64,000 nt of DNA, taken from contig CM019220.1 of NCBI GenBank assembly GCA_009741485.1, positions 24,456,646-24,520,645 on the forward strand, given 5' to 3'. A program made the position numbers and the translations under genes. This stretch comes from Malurus cyaneus samueli (lineage: Eukaryota > Chordata > Aves > Passeriformes > Maluridae). The notes below the pieces were generated by a model. That model did not search any database and was not told the origin of the DNA. It was given only the letters and a program-made list of their open reading frames with translations. Positions 47,561 through 60,755 of this stretch are shown one piece after another. Each line of letters opens with the position of its first letter. Positions within the stretch are counted from its first letter, which is position 1.

Positions 47561-50529
47561 CAGATCCTTACCTGACTTCCGAACCAACATCATATTTCTA
47601 ATATCACTTTTGAAAATATAAAAAACCAGAAAAATCCTTGATTTTTGTACTTTAATAGAAATCTTTGCACATAGTGCCAACATACTCAAAATTATCTTTG
47701 CTTTTACACACTCCCATGCTTAAAAGAAATTAAATTGGGGTAAATCAAAGAAGAATCCTCTTTGACAGAGTCTGGAGAGTGGAACTGACTCTACTTATAA
47801 AGAGAAATGACTGTTGTGTTCTAGCTGTCAGTACTGTCTTTAGTGTACTAGGGCTGCCTTTCAGTAAGAAAATAATGTTGGGTTGTCAGGCAGTTTGAAA
47901 ATACAATTGCATGTAGAACAGAAATATTTGATTGCTTTTTATCCAGTGATTCTACACTTTGTGCAGGGTTCTGCCCTCCCAGGAACCTGGCTCTGTCACT
48001 TGTTTCAGGAAAAAAAACCCTTGAATTGAAAACCTTGAAAAAACCTTGACAGCTTTATTTCAATGGCTGCACCGAGGCTTCTAGTGTGGAATCTGATGGT
48101 GTGTCCCTTTTAAATGATTGTCCATAAGCTGGAAGGAGGGCTGATTTCACTCTGTTTCCCAAGATCTTATTGAACAGTGTAGAGACAGTATATAGATTTT
48201 AATGCTGCCTTATTACCAGCAGTGAAACTGGTTGAAGGTCATGGTCAATCCATTACTTTAGTAAAAAATTTTGTAGCTGTGAAAAAACTGCTGTGTAATC
48301 ATTAAGAGTATTTCCTTGTTTCATTTCAGAACTGGTTTGTTAGGAGGCAGCACTAAAATCCTGTAAAAAGAGGGCAAACAGAACTGCATGTGATTGCCAG
48401 CTTGTTAACAGTGTACAATGCAGTTATTTTACTGGTGATGCACATGATGCACATGTGCCCAAGTGTCATGGTATGCATAAGATTGATTAAAACCATGCCT
48501 TTCCCACATCTGGGATAGATTACTCCAGAGAGAAAATATGCAGCTTAAAATCCCTGTGAATAATTAGCCTGGCAAGCTGCTTCCATGGTGCAACTCAGCA
48601 GATGAAGAAGCAGGAGGAATAAACACCAAAATTGCTTATTCACAAACATTGTCTCTAATTTCTCACAGAGGTTGACTCATAGCTTTAATAAATCTGCTCT
48701 GGACATGTTAGCAATGGTGAGAAAATAACAGAGCTTGATTTCAGCCTGGGAATTATTATTTTGGAGTGTATTTCCTTCCACTGAAGCCAATAATTATCAA
48801 ACTCTTAGGGTAAGAACAACTTCCATATTGTGAGAACACAGTTGAAGAGCACTGTTCAGTTGATCAGGGTTGTAGGACTAAACTGGAATCAGGTTTTTCT
48901 TTTTTTTTTTTACAATATTCTTGTGTATAGAGTCTTGAGAGAAGTATCAGTTCAGTGCAGTATTGAAGATGTGTTTGGCTGCCCCTCTGACCCCCAACCC
49001 TGAGGATTGCAGTCCCCTACCCTGAGCACTGGGTTATTCAGTGCCTGGTTCTTTCCACACTTCTCAGTCTCTGGAAAGCATCTGCCTGTGTTCCAAACCT
49101 TGAGCTGTCTCACATGAGACCTCCTGGACATTTGTTATACCTCAGCTTTCCAGCAAAGATATGTTACTGTGTATCTAAAGGCAGCATCAGACTGTCACAG
49201 GTGAATAGGGGGACTAAATGCATTTATCAGCAGCTCTAATAGTAGGACTTGCTGAATTTTGAGTTCTGAGCACTGCAAATCTAACCTTTTTGTACAGTTA
49301 GCTAGGGTCAGAAGATTTTTATCACTTTATCCTGTGCAATCCATTTGGAAAATTGATCGTATTTGTGCTCCTTATTGACCTGTTTCTGTCCCAGGTGGTA
49401 TGGCTCCTTTTGGCCCTCTCTTTGCATTGCTGAGATAGGAAAACCTGCACCACATTTTTTTTTGGTCCCAGACTGAGTATCTGAAAGTGGACCTTGGTCA
49501 CTAGGTTTAACATGCATAATCCCAGCTTGTTCCAGGATCTCCCTCTGGGAGATTGTTTGTCAGAGTGACAGGATAACCAGGCTCTTCCCTCCCATGTAGC
49601 AGTTTCCATTGCCCCAGGGACTTCACCAAGAGGTTCACTAATCTCTCCTCCCCTTTGCCAGTGTGTTTTTCCTGCTGCCCTGGCCTCATGGAACCTTTAC
49701 CCTTGCACTCTCACACTGACATGCCATGGGACATTTCCTGAGAGCTTCTTTTCTGAACAGGCCACCCTCCTGTTCCACACTGGTTGTCGTTTTGCTTTTC
49801 TCCTTGCAGCTCTCCCTCTCTGCTTCCTTGTGGCTTTCTGCTCCACTGTGCCCTCTGTGTGTTTCCTGGCTGTTTATCTCCCTTTCTCTGCTCACTGTTC
49901 CCCATTCCTGCAGCTAAAGCAAAGCCTCTTGATCACTACCAGGCACATTTGCTTCCTCCCATTGCCTCACATTCCCTCTCAAGGATATCAGTATAGATAT
50001 CAGTTACAGGGAAATTTGGCTTGTCTGTGAAAAATTTAAACTGAAATGCCCAGGAACTCTTGGTCATGATTTAATGTAAAATTTCTTGCACCATCCCAGA
50101 GTGCCAAGAAATTAAAGAGCTGGAGCTGCTGAGACAAGGGTCTGGCTTCTCATTGCCTGTGTGGGTGGATGAAGTATTCCTCCCTAGCTTTGCCCCTGGA
50201 ATTGACTGTGTCTGAAATCAGAGCTGAACAAAACAACTCCAGCCCCCCAAAAGCTGATATTTAATACTTCAGGCTGCGCAAGTATGCATTTCCTAAATAT
50301 TTCAGTGCAGGACTTACAGATTGGCAATGGGAAGCTGAGTCTTCTTAGAAGAACTGGGCAGCCCTAAATCCCTTGGTTTGAGGAACCCTTTGGCTGACAC
50401 CATTGCCCAGTGTGGACAGTTTCTTCTTGAGTACAAAACACAGCACAGGATGTTCTCGACACAGTGCTTGAGGAAAAGCAGGAAAAATAGTGTTTGTCAG
50501 CTGCATTCCAGTCCATGATTTTAGAACAT

Positions 50530-50531
<2 letters not shown>
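47561..50531. other. Intergenic, downstream of FRZB
   Basis: I see no gene, repeat family or RNA gene. A GC-richer patch at about 49500-49950 gives overlapping open frames on both strands of 60-95 codons with no recognisable motif. Confidence 0.7.

Positions 50532-50566
<35 letters not shown>
50532..50566 (+). repeat. Poly-T tract, 35 bp
   Basis: Thirty-five uninterrupted T bases directly precede the purine-rich array. It is the longest homopolymer in the window and its length is likely variable. Confidence 0.95.
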
Positions 50567-51890
50567 CATGGAGAGCTGAAATGCAGTGGGAGTCTGGAGG
50601 GGAAGTAGAGGCTGAGAAAAAGTGCAGCCTGAAATGGGATGGGAGACCAAAGAATAGTGGAGGACTGGAGGGCAAATAGTGGAGGCTGAAATTTGAGGGG
50701 AGGCTAAAGTACTGTGGGACACGAACAAAATCTTGTGAAATGGGGTCTGAGGGTCTGATGAAGAGAGGAGGAATAGTGAGAAACCATTAAATGGAGTGGA
50801 GGCTTAATGTAAAGGTGAGGCTCTAAAGGGGTGGAGGGAAAAGAAGAGTGGGAGACTGAAAAAGAGCAGAAGGCTCACTAGAAAATTTAGAGGGCAAAAA
50901 AAGTGGGGAAATGGACTAAACAAGGAAGGCTGAAAAAAAGTGGAGGCAAAAATGAGAAGGAGGCCAGAAAGGAAGTGCAGGAGTAAAGAAAGTTGTAGAG
51001 AAAAAGAAATAGTCTAACAAAGAGTAAAAGATAAAAAAAAAAAAAGTCAGTGAAAAAACAGAGGCTGCAAAAGGGTAGAGGGCCAAGAAAGGGTGAGAAA
51101 GAGAAAGAACTACAGATGAAAGGGAAGGAGGACACAATTGTATGGGAGGCAAAAAAACCCCAAAGTACAGACCAAAAATGTGTAAGGTGAAATGCTAGTG
51201 GGGAGCGTGGGGAGAAGGAGGAAGAGAGGGGCAAAAAGAGATGGAAAGCCAGAAAGAGAGAAATCGGAGATCAAGTAGAGACCAGAAAAATGTAAAGGCT
51301 TCAATTGGGGCGCAAGGCCAAAAAAAGAGTAGAGGCCAGAAAAAAAGTGGATCTGTGAAGTGGTGGGAGGTTAAATTGAAGTAGGAGGGTGAAAATGGGT
51401 GGAAATTGGGAAAAGGATGCTAAGTTAAACTGAAACTTTAGGAGAGAAAAAAGTGGAAGCTGATAAGTGATGGAAAGCCCACAAGGTGAGAGACCTGAGG
51501 AAAAGTTTAGCACAGAAAACAGTGGAGATCACATTGTGTGAGAGATGGAAAAGTTGTGGGTGGCTGGAGCATAAGTGGAAGCCAGGAAAAAGTGGAGGCT
51601 AAAAAGGAGTGGAGGCTGAAATTGTGGGAGGGTCCAAAAAGAGGTGGGAAGCTGGGAAGCGAGAAGTAGCTAGAAAAAAGTGATGGAAGGATAAATTAGA
51701 GTGGGAGAGTAAAAGGGTTGGAAGCCTGGAGGGGAGGGAAAGTAAAGGGGATGGGAGAAGCAAAAAACATGTGGAAGTTTTAAAAAGGATGGGAGGCTGG
51801 GAAAGCAAGATGTGGCCATAAATAAGAAGCCCTAAAAGCGGTGGGAGGCTATGGGGCAGGAAAACAAAGGAAGCTTAGTAAAGGAGAACA
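50567..51890 (+). repeat. Purine-rich degenerate tandem array, about 1.3 kb
   Basis: The + strand is dominated by A and G throughout, with the word AGTGGAGGCTGAAAA or close variants (GTGGAGGC, GGGAGGCT, GAGGCTGAAA, GCCAGAAAAA) recurring at irregular spacings of very roughly 15-30 bp. Pyrimidine runs are rare. This looks like an old minisatellite worn down by mutation. Open frames on the - strand rich in Phe, Ser, Pro and Leu are by-products of the composition. Confidence 0.85.
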
Positions 51891-54800
51891 AAGACCTCTT
51901 GGTTAAATAAAAGAAGGTTATTCAGCTAGGCCAAGAAGAAGATGTAACAAAGTTTCTAAAATGTAATAGATAGTAACTACTGCAGTCCACAATAGGTTAT
52001 AACAAACACTTGCTCTGAAGGAAATGGTCTGATGCCCATATTATTTTTTCAGCTGGCTGTTTAGAAGCACGTTTCTGCTGAAATACTGAGTAAATAGGAT
52101 ACCTTTTCTGGATGAATATTACTTTCTGGTTGACAAACTTAACTGGTGTTCTCTTAAGTGGCCTGAAATAGGTGTTTCAGACAGTAGTTTTCCAGGTGTT
52201 GATTTAGGAACCTCTGTGTTCAGTGCTATTTTTAAGGGGAAAAGTTTGCTTTTTCAGCTTGAGTGTATTAAAAATACCAAGACATCAGTTTGCTAATTTT
52301 TTTTTTTCATTATAGATTGGATTTAATGAGGTATGCTAGATTGTGCCAACATTATGCTGTTAACCTGTGACTCCTAACACCTGCCTATAAAATACAGGTA
52401 ATTCAGTCTGAAGAGTTTCATTTATCCATGCCACACAAAGAGCTTTGTACCTTCAGTGGAGGCAGTGATGTTTTCTTCTCCATCCACAAAAAACAGAGCT
52501 TTAATATTTTAAAGTGGGAGGTTCTCCTGTGCATTGATGTAACTCACAGAAGGCAGTCACAGTCAGCTTGGCCATGAAAAGATGGGTTAGCCTGTAATAT
52601 CTTGACCACACTTTAAATTCATAATTAAACAGCAAATTGTTGTGAATATTGAGGATTATTCACACTGAGAAACAAAGAATATGGCTGTCAAAAATTAAAA
52701 AAAATAAAAAAAAAATTTTAAAAAATCAACCTCTAGCTGTAATTGCCTCCAAAGTCATGGCTAATTAAAGCTGTGCCCAAAGGATTCCAGGTGCTGGGAG
52801 CAGTATAACATTAAAGGCCACCAGTTGTGGGCACCTTACTGGCCCTCTTAGTAGTCAGGGAAAGAAAATAAACAATCAGAGGAGTTTGGTAAAATGAAAT
52901 GGCATGACTGGATTTTACCTGTCAATCAGGTACCTGCTCAATAACACAAAAACTGTTGTGTTAGCTTGGGATGGAATATACTGATTTAGTTTCTGTTTGC
53001 TTGCCTTTTGATGGTGTGTTTGGGCCATGTGCTTTAATCAGGGATAAAGGGCTGTAGGAATGAGAATCTTGTGCTGGAGAAATTACATCTTATCAAGCTT
53101 ACAAATGTAATTCCTGAAAATTACCCAGAAATAAATGCCAGTTCTAGTCTCATATGAAGTAAGGTTTGGCTAACAAACGGTGTGATATCTTGATTTTTCT
53201 TCTTTTGCAGTTGTTTAGTTCTGTGATTATCACTTCTGGTGAGAGCTGTATTTGGTGTCAGAGGGTCTGTGTGTGAGCACCAGAACATGGTCACCTCTAC
53301 AGGGTCAGTTGAAGGTTTTGCTCTAATTTCATGCTGCTGCTTACTTTGTGACTGAATTACTGAAGATGCTGAATTTGCACTTGGAAAATAGTTCTTGTAC
53401 CTTTTTTCAGGCCAAATCTCTGCTTAGGGCAGGGGCCTTCAGGTTAGTAATGCAAGCAGATATTCTGCGTGGAGCAGAAGGTATTCCCCAGGATATACAC
53501 ACCTCCCTGAGAGCACTGAAGAACAACTTTATTTTGGCTCTTTTAAACAAGGTCCTCTATGTACCCTTCTCCAACTGCAAATAGTGGGTTTTTTTTTCAG
53601 CAAATGCCGTGTGAAATTGTGAAGTGTACCCTAAGGAACTTTGGAACACAGCTGTGCATTAACACATACCAACAAAATCACAGTGCAGTGCTGGTTTTAA
53701 CTTTGCAGGGACCATCGGGGAGGTTTTGCTGTTATTGGGATAGCGGATCTTTGTCTCCAGAAGTGTTGAAGGTTGGAGTTTTTCCTTTTTTCTTTCTCTT
53801 AGGGATTTTTTCCCCCCATTTTGTTGCTAAGGAACAATAACGATGGGTACTTAAAAAGAGACAAAAGAAATTGCCATGCTCAGGGGAGGTGGGCACCTGG
53901 CTACACTTCTTTTATCTTAGGGTTTCTCCAGAAAAGGAGAGATACTGTGAGAATTGGGCTGTCCTATTACAAGAGGAACAACGAGTTTTAAGCTGCAGGA
54001 TGCAAAAAAGGGATGTTAATTTAGCATGAATTTATGAAAACTGGGTGCTTTGTAAGGTGCAGCACGAGGGACAAAGTTGAGGTTGTCTGTGCAGTGAAAC
54101 GGGTACAGAAAATTGATGCAAAGTGGTCCAAGGAGGACTGTGTCTTCCTGGTGTGTTTCCCAGTATGTCAGATGATTATAAGCTGAACTTCAAAAAATTC
54201 AAGACAATTTGAAATAGTTTTAGAAAATTAGGTCTTTGGCCATAGCATCTTTTAAACAATAACAAGTTCTTTTCTCTCTCTGGAGAAAATTTGAGTAAAA
54301 GTGGATCAACATGGATAAGTAGCATTGAAACCAGTAAATTACTATGAGGATTTATTTTGGGACCCGATGGGCATTACATTCTCTAATGTTTTGTACCAAC
54401 ACTGCACTCCAGAGGATGCAGTTTAAAGTGCTTTAAGGCTCACATCACTTAGGTGAGATTCAGAGCAGGCTCTAGAGGAACTAAATAAATGCCAGGAGCT
54501 CTTATTTTAATAATTATTATTGTTGTTGTTGTCTTTAAATTTGTATAAGAAATAAAATAAAAATAACTTTTTTAATTTCACTTTCTCGGTTTGACCACAA
54601 GAGCAGGAGTTGACTGGAAGCCAACAACTTCTGAAGAGTTCCATGAATTGGGAAATTCCAAACCCCAAAAGCTTCTCATTCTTCATTCCTTTAATTCTTT
54701 CAAAAATAATGCAGATATGTCCCCAGTGGCAGCTTATAAAGAATGCAGAAACCCCACTCTTGAGTTCGATAATAGAATGACATGAGAAATTTGCCAACAT

Positions 54801-57016
54801 CTCGCCATGCAAAGCGCCTTATTTTTTACAAACGTAAAAATCCCTACTAAGTAGGGACGTGTTTATATCCATCTGAATGCTGGACATTTTATCCAGAAGG
54901 AGCCTGGCAGAGATGAAAAGTTTTACCTAAAACCCAAAAAGATTACATCACCTGGCTTTCCTTGATCAACCAGGAGAATTACCTTGTCATAAGAGGAAAT
55001 CAGGTTTGATAAGCAGGACTCACCTCTCATGAAGGTGTGCTGGCTGTGACCAATGACCGTGTTGTCTTTCAGGTGTTTTTAAATACCTCCCAGATAAATC
55101 TCCCTAATTTTACCAGGCACTGGTTTTATATCTATCACGCTCCAGCAAAGGCTCTAGATCTCCTTTGCTGTAGGCAGTGCTGTAGAGTGAGGGTGGAGCA
55201 AACCAATTGCTTTTTAATGGCATATGGACAATTTTTTTTCTCCTTTTGTTTTTGTCATGCTTACTGAAATTCAATGCGTGTAGGGATAACTTGTAATTGG
55301 GTAATTTTGTATCTGATGTATATATTATTAACTTCTGAGGCTTGCCAAAGGCTATATCTCATCTTAATGCTGCAGTTTAACTGCGACTGAAGGCAACAGT
55401 GAATGAATTCAAATATGTTTGTTAATATTTGTGTATGGCAAGGGAAATTGAAAGAAATATATTCTTCCAGGCTAAGAGTCACATAGAAAAAGGTTTTTCT
55501 TCAGTTTTTGACATTTTATGCAGGTCTTGAAGCTTCCCTCTCCCCCAAAAGTAAAGGAAACACGAAACTGGGTTCATTTTCTAAAGCAGTGGAGTGATGG
55601 AGTCCATCACCATGATTCGATATAAGTGATTACATTCAGTGCACTGGAAGCTGAGAAAGCAGCATGCTTCCCTCCTACTTTATCCAAAAAAAGAGACCCT
55701 GAGCCATATCCAAAAATGTCCAAAGCCTGAGACAATGCTGTGATGGCTCGAGGGCACCAGCGGTTAATGGAGCTTTATTGGATTTTTCCCTTAGTGCTGA
55801 GGAATGACACGTGGCAGCAGGAATTTGACACTGAGCAGTTGCTGAAGATCTACAGCTTTCCTTATTTATCTAGGCAAGAAAAGTGGTATTTTTTTCTCAA
55901 TGTGACCATTGTTTGGAATTTCAGCTATTTAAATGGAGATAGAGGATATAATGGACACATTAATACTTTCAAGATAACTTAGATGAAATTATGCAGGCAA
56001 ATAACAGGAGCTAAGGAGGATGAGGAAAAGCAGTACTCCCAGTCTAAGACTTCCCTCCAGCATTTTTCAGAGGAATTCTGCATTGAGCTGCTGGAATAGC
56101 TGCACCCTCAAAGCATGAGACAGATACATGAAAAAAAGAAATACACTGAGCACAGGCTATTTAGAATTTTGTTTGAAATATTTACTTCTAAAAATCTGAT
56201 GTTAATGTTTCAAATTTCCTTCACTTGCCTGCCTGTATACATTTAGAATTCAAAGTAATGGGTCTAAATGAAGAGACATAGGTATAAATATATTACAACA
56301 TGCAATTAACAACTTTTTAGTAGCTTTAGTAGCTTTTAATGTGAATATTTCCTTAACCTCCACAAACATGATTCTCTCTCAAGTACTCTGTCTTCAGAGA
56401 GTTCTAATGCTGCAAATGCCCTTGTTTATGGATTTAAATGTGATAAAACAGGCCTTCAGTTCCTGCCTACTATGAAAGTCAGAGCAGTAGAGTTTTACAG
56501 CTATTTCGTCCTCTTCTGATACACTTTCTCTGTCTCTGTAGTGTGCTGTGGACCCTTTTCCCTGGTGTTATTCTCACAACCCGGGAAATGTCCTTTCTTT
56601 CCTCTGCAAGCTTATATTTTCTTGTTGCCCAGAAAGATGCTTTGGGCAATCTTACAGCTCCACTGGAGTTTATCTATAGCAAACAAATGCTAAACTCTGT
56701 GAGTATATGTGGTAATTTTCTTGTTTGTCCTGGTGCAAGATTGTTTCCTTAAATTGAAACATTAAAATATTTATTCATTGGGGTTTGGTGAAGTTTGCAT
56801 GGTTGTTTTTTTGTAAAATTCAACAGGACTGCAAAGGGTGGATGCATATATTTTCTTAATGTGACACTCTTGGTCTAATTCCTGCCTTGTGAAGGATGTC
56901 AGGAACTGAATCTGAGGAAAATACAGCTCAGAACTCTACATCACCCTAATGTGAGCATCATTCCATTGGGGATGCATAGCTGCAAGCTCCATCTCCACAG
57001 TACTCGTTTCCCCTCT
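51891..57016. other. Intergenic, no gene seen
   Basis: The sequence is AT-rich with an A/T simple stretch at about 52690-52730 and a small ATT/GTT repeat at about 54510-54532. I checked the - strand for exons of DNAJC10, expected downstream in convergent orientation, and recognised none. Short open frames have no family resemblance. Confidence 0.65.
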
Positions 57017-58135
57017 TGTCATGGTTTGAACTCTGGCTGAACACCAAGGCACCCATGACGCTTTCCCCCCACTCCCAGGAGAGACAGAGGGGAGTGAAAA
57101 AACCTAATTAAATAAGATTTATATATTTTAGATAAGAGTTACTTGAAAAGAATATTTTTATTTCGCTCTGTGTTTGTCAAAACAGGCTGTAACTTAAGTT
57201 GCAAAGCAGATTTATTACTAGAACTACTAAGAAACTACTGTGTGTAAAGGGGAGGGGAAAAACAAAGGCAGAGGGTGAATTTATGAGGAGAAAGAAAACC
57301 AGATGGTTTAAGGCACCTGTCTCTCTCTCCTGTTTTCCCCCTACCCCTCCTGCCTTCCCAGATGCAGGGGGAGCAGAGGGTGGGAGTTTCTCTGGTCAGT
57401 CCATCACCATGGCTTGTTTTCTATCACCAGAGGAGAAAGGTTCTTATCTTGCTCCAGGCTGTGGGGGTCTTTTCCCAGGAATAGACAGTATATCAAACTG
57501 CTGATGGCCTGTTTTTTTTTTTCCTTTTACCTCATCCACAAGGGAGGGAAGCAGTCCTCCAAAGATGGCAGTCTGCATAATTAGGAGCAAAACTTTACTC
57601 TTGAGTCTAACACGGCTTTCTCCAGGCATTCACTCACTCCAGGCGTGGGCCATCATCCCCATGGCTATGATTATTCCTCCAAGGCCAGGCTGCTTCTATC
57701 TCCAGCTGGACACAGTGACCTCAGGAACAGCTTCTTTTCCTCCATTGTCAGCACCACAGCTGCCAAAGCACCTTCTCCTCCTCCACCTCCCTGACGTCTC
57801 TATTTTTTCTCACATCTCCTCACCCTCCATCCTCCTGTGCGCAGAAGGAAGAATAAGGCTAAGGCTAATGGCAAACTAAACTTGTTTTTGGTTTCCTCTC
57901 AAATGAGACCACATGTCACCATAGAGGTGTTACAAGCATCTCCAATTGGCCCAGCAGCATATACATCACTTTCAGAGCCATCTGAGATTGGCTCTACAGC
58001 ATAATGGGGCAGGGCTTTTTTTTTTTTTTTTTTTTTTGCTGGACATGATGAAGGAGACTTTTAGAATCTGCTCACAGGGGTCTTCTTTGTGGTTCCCCCA
58101 CCACTAAAAAAGTTGGACCACGCAAAACCACCACA
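57017..58135. mobile_element. Probable solo LTR of an endogenous retrovirus
   Basis: The block starts TGTCATGGTTTGAACTCTGG and ends GGACCACGCAAAACCACCACA, so it has TG...CA termini about 1.12 kb apart. The flanking pentamers are cctct (57012-57016) and cctat (58136-58140), a possible 5-bp target duplication with one mismatch. The opening and closing words resemble passerine endogenous retroviral LTRs as I remember them. No gag, pol or env coding remains are seen beside it, which fits a solo LTR left by recombination. The exact family is not determined. Confidence 0.6.
58018..58037 (+). repeat. Poly-T tract of about 20 bp inside the LTR
   Basis: A run of about 20 T bases lies near the 3' end of the probable LTR. 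It probably expanded after insertion. Confidence 0.85.
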
Positions 58136-58140
58136 CCTAT

Positions 58141-60599
58141 GCCTTTAAAACAGGCCTGTTGCAAAAAGACTTCTCTAAACTCTAACATTTCTCTTCAGAT
58201 CCTCTTCAGAACTAAAAAAAAAAAACAAAAAAGTGAGCTTTGGAAGGTGTTTTCTCCCCATTACAGTTAGCATTTTAACCCACTTTCATCTTCCCGACAG
58301 CTTACTGAGTTTTAGGAAATATCAAACTCCTTTTAGAAGACAGGACAATGGATTTTATTTGACCTGAATGAGGAAATGCCAAACAGAAAGTTTCTCTGGG
58401 TGCTAATTAAACTTTCTAATTATTGTTTAGCCCATATAAACCCCGCAGCTAGAGTACAAATATTTTGAGAGTTGAGCTGATAGTGGGAGATTAACTGCCT
58501 CTGCTTGGAACAAGCATGTTATTAAATGTGGTGCATATTCAATAATACAATTAATGTCACAGAAATTATCCCCAATTCAGTTATGCAAGAAAAACACTCC
58601 AGGAGCTCTCTTACTTCACTGTGGAATGCTGTGAAGAGGTGGGGATAGAGGCTGGGCACTCATGGAGAGGAGGAAAAGGAGGCGTGGAGGTTTGCAAGAG
58701 CTGGCAGGTGGGGCTCTACCTGCTGTCACTGTGTGATGCTGATCCTAAGGAAAAGCTCAGAGAGAAAGTCTTGGCACTGACCAGAATGAAGTGTGCATGA
58801 TTCTGGTGAGAAGAAGGACAGGAAGACAGTGATGGTTTCTTTGAGCAGAGGCATGGCCCTGACCTTCAAAGGCAGTGGCAGAATTGCAGCACAGAGGAGT
58901 CAGTGGTGCCTCTGCCATGGGCAAGCGCTGCTCCTACACTGATGTGGATGGGGGTGCTCAGGGGGACACTCTGCAAGGAGAGACAGTGATGCTGAGGACC
59001 TGACCATGGGCTGTGTTTGTTTCCCAGGCTTTACTCTGAACTAACTCTGCTCTGTGCCTGCAGCCTGAGTTCCCCTGGATGATAGGAGCAGAGCACCAGT
59101 TTAGTATGATTCCAGAGCCATCCTTTTGTTCTTTGAGGATGCTCTACCATGTGAATCAAAGTGCAAGTGGGATGATTGGAGGGTTTTATTCAAAAGTGGA
59201 AGTGAGAGAGGTGGTTGCACTGTGAATACCTGGCAATGCTTCTTTGTCTCCTCTGGAGCCTTTTTAGCCTTATATGCTTGAAACTCTAAGGGAGATTTGC
59301 CCAGGGAGCTGAATCATAGAGAATATCCCCTTTTCTGTCTTGTGCCATCTCAAGAAATTGTTTTCCTGAATTTTATTTCTAATATATTATTTATGATGTG
59401 TAAGAAGTAATTAAAATACACTGTTCAGGAGCACTTCGTGTGTAAGGAAATATGATGTTAAATATTTAATGTAGCTATTTAAAAAACAAATTCATATTCA
59501 CATAGCGCCATCTGTCACCAAGCCTCTGCAGCTGCACAGGACAAGGGCATTTTATTGTTATTGAACTAGCATAATTCTTGGCAGCACTTAAAAATAATTT
59601 TTTCTGGGGGTAAAAAAAAAAAGAGAAAAGGAAAAGGTTTTAGAGATCTTATTTTACAGTGTGTTTTATAATACTGCATCCTGCAGGGTGAACAGTGAGT
59701 TTGCTGAAGCTTATCTGTGCATGTACATGGAGACCAGACTCAAATCGGGCTATGATGGCTCAGCAAAGAAATCTGAGACTTATTTTGGCTTTTTTAGGGT
59801 GCAGGTACTCTTCACCTTGTCTTACTAGTCTCAGGCTGAGATGGAAGGAGATGGACAACACATACTAAGCAGTCCTCACGATTTCAGTATAGTGCCATTG
59901 TCCCCAGCATCCACAGAACAAAAAAACCCCGTTGGCATGAGTGCAATGAAGGCTTTCCTGCTCCTTGTACCTTTTTGATCTACGTGTTTGCCAGTCTCAG
60001 GTTTGTTCTTATTTTTCCAAGTTTTTACCAAGTTGTGCTGTCAGCACAACTCTTGTAGCTGGGGAGGTGGCCTCATGCAGGAGCATAGCCTGGTGCACAG
60101 CATTTGCCTGCAGGTATGTGCCTCCTGACTTTCAGGTGGCTCAGATCAATCCCAGTGACTTTCCAGAGAAGTTTTCCAAGTAACTACATGGGAGGCTTGC
60201 TCTCTGACACGTATTCATAATTGCGTGCTTAATAAATGATTAGTAAATTGGAGAAGTCATGGGTGAAGCACTAACTCTCTGTTGTTAATAATTTGGTGAA
60301 TACAACTAGCAGTTCCAAATATAATATCCCCTGATTCTACTGCTGAAATGTTTTTATCAAATCCCCTGCAACATAAAAATTTATGGTTTTTTTCTTGAAC
60401 TATTACGGTAATTTTGCCTATGTAATCATTATCTGCCAGAGGTCATGTGAAACTATGGTTGCATTGGCTTGAACTGAAAACTGGAGCACAACTGGCAATT
60501 TTTATCTTGTTTCATTTCCCTCACACCTAAAGACATAAAGAAAATAGACGAACCTAAGCAAACTGGGCTCAAAACCCCATTCAAAACAAGAAAACTAAA
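58141..60599. other. Intergenic, no gene seen
   Basis: A GC-richer patch at 58600-59110 stands out from its surroundings but has no long open frame. I see no splice-framed coding sequence and no named repeat. Confidence 0.6.
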
Positions 60600-60755
60600 A
60601 GGTGGATTGGAGGAGCTGCAGCCTGCGGAGGAGCTCCACACCAGAGCAGGGGGAAGCCTGAGAGGATGCTGTGATCCTGTGGAAGGCCCATGGACAGAGG
60701 AGCCCACTCTGGAGCAGCCAGTCCTTGAAGGGCTGCACCCCATGGAAGAAAACTC
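60600..60755 (+). mobile_element. Possible fragment of retroviral leader sequence
   Basis: The GC-rich block with 'ggaggagctgcagcctgcgg', 'ccagagcagggggaagcctg' and 'actctggagcagccag' resembles, from memory, the non-coding leader that follows the 5' LTR of some passerine endogenous retroviruses. It is isolated, short and diverged. It has no coding capacity beyond a 67-codon chance frame. Confidence 0.35.

Noticed and set aside
50887..51808. Phe/Ser/Leu/Pro-rich open frames on the - strand, considered as membrane proteins
   Set aside because: They are translations of the pyrimidine strand of the purine-rich array. Low complexity explains the hydrophobicity.
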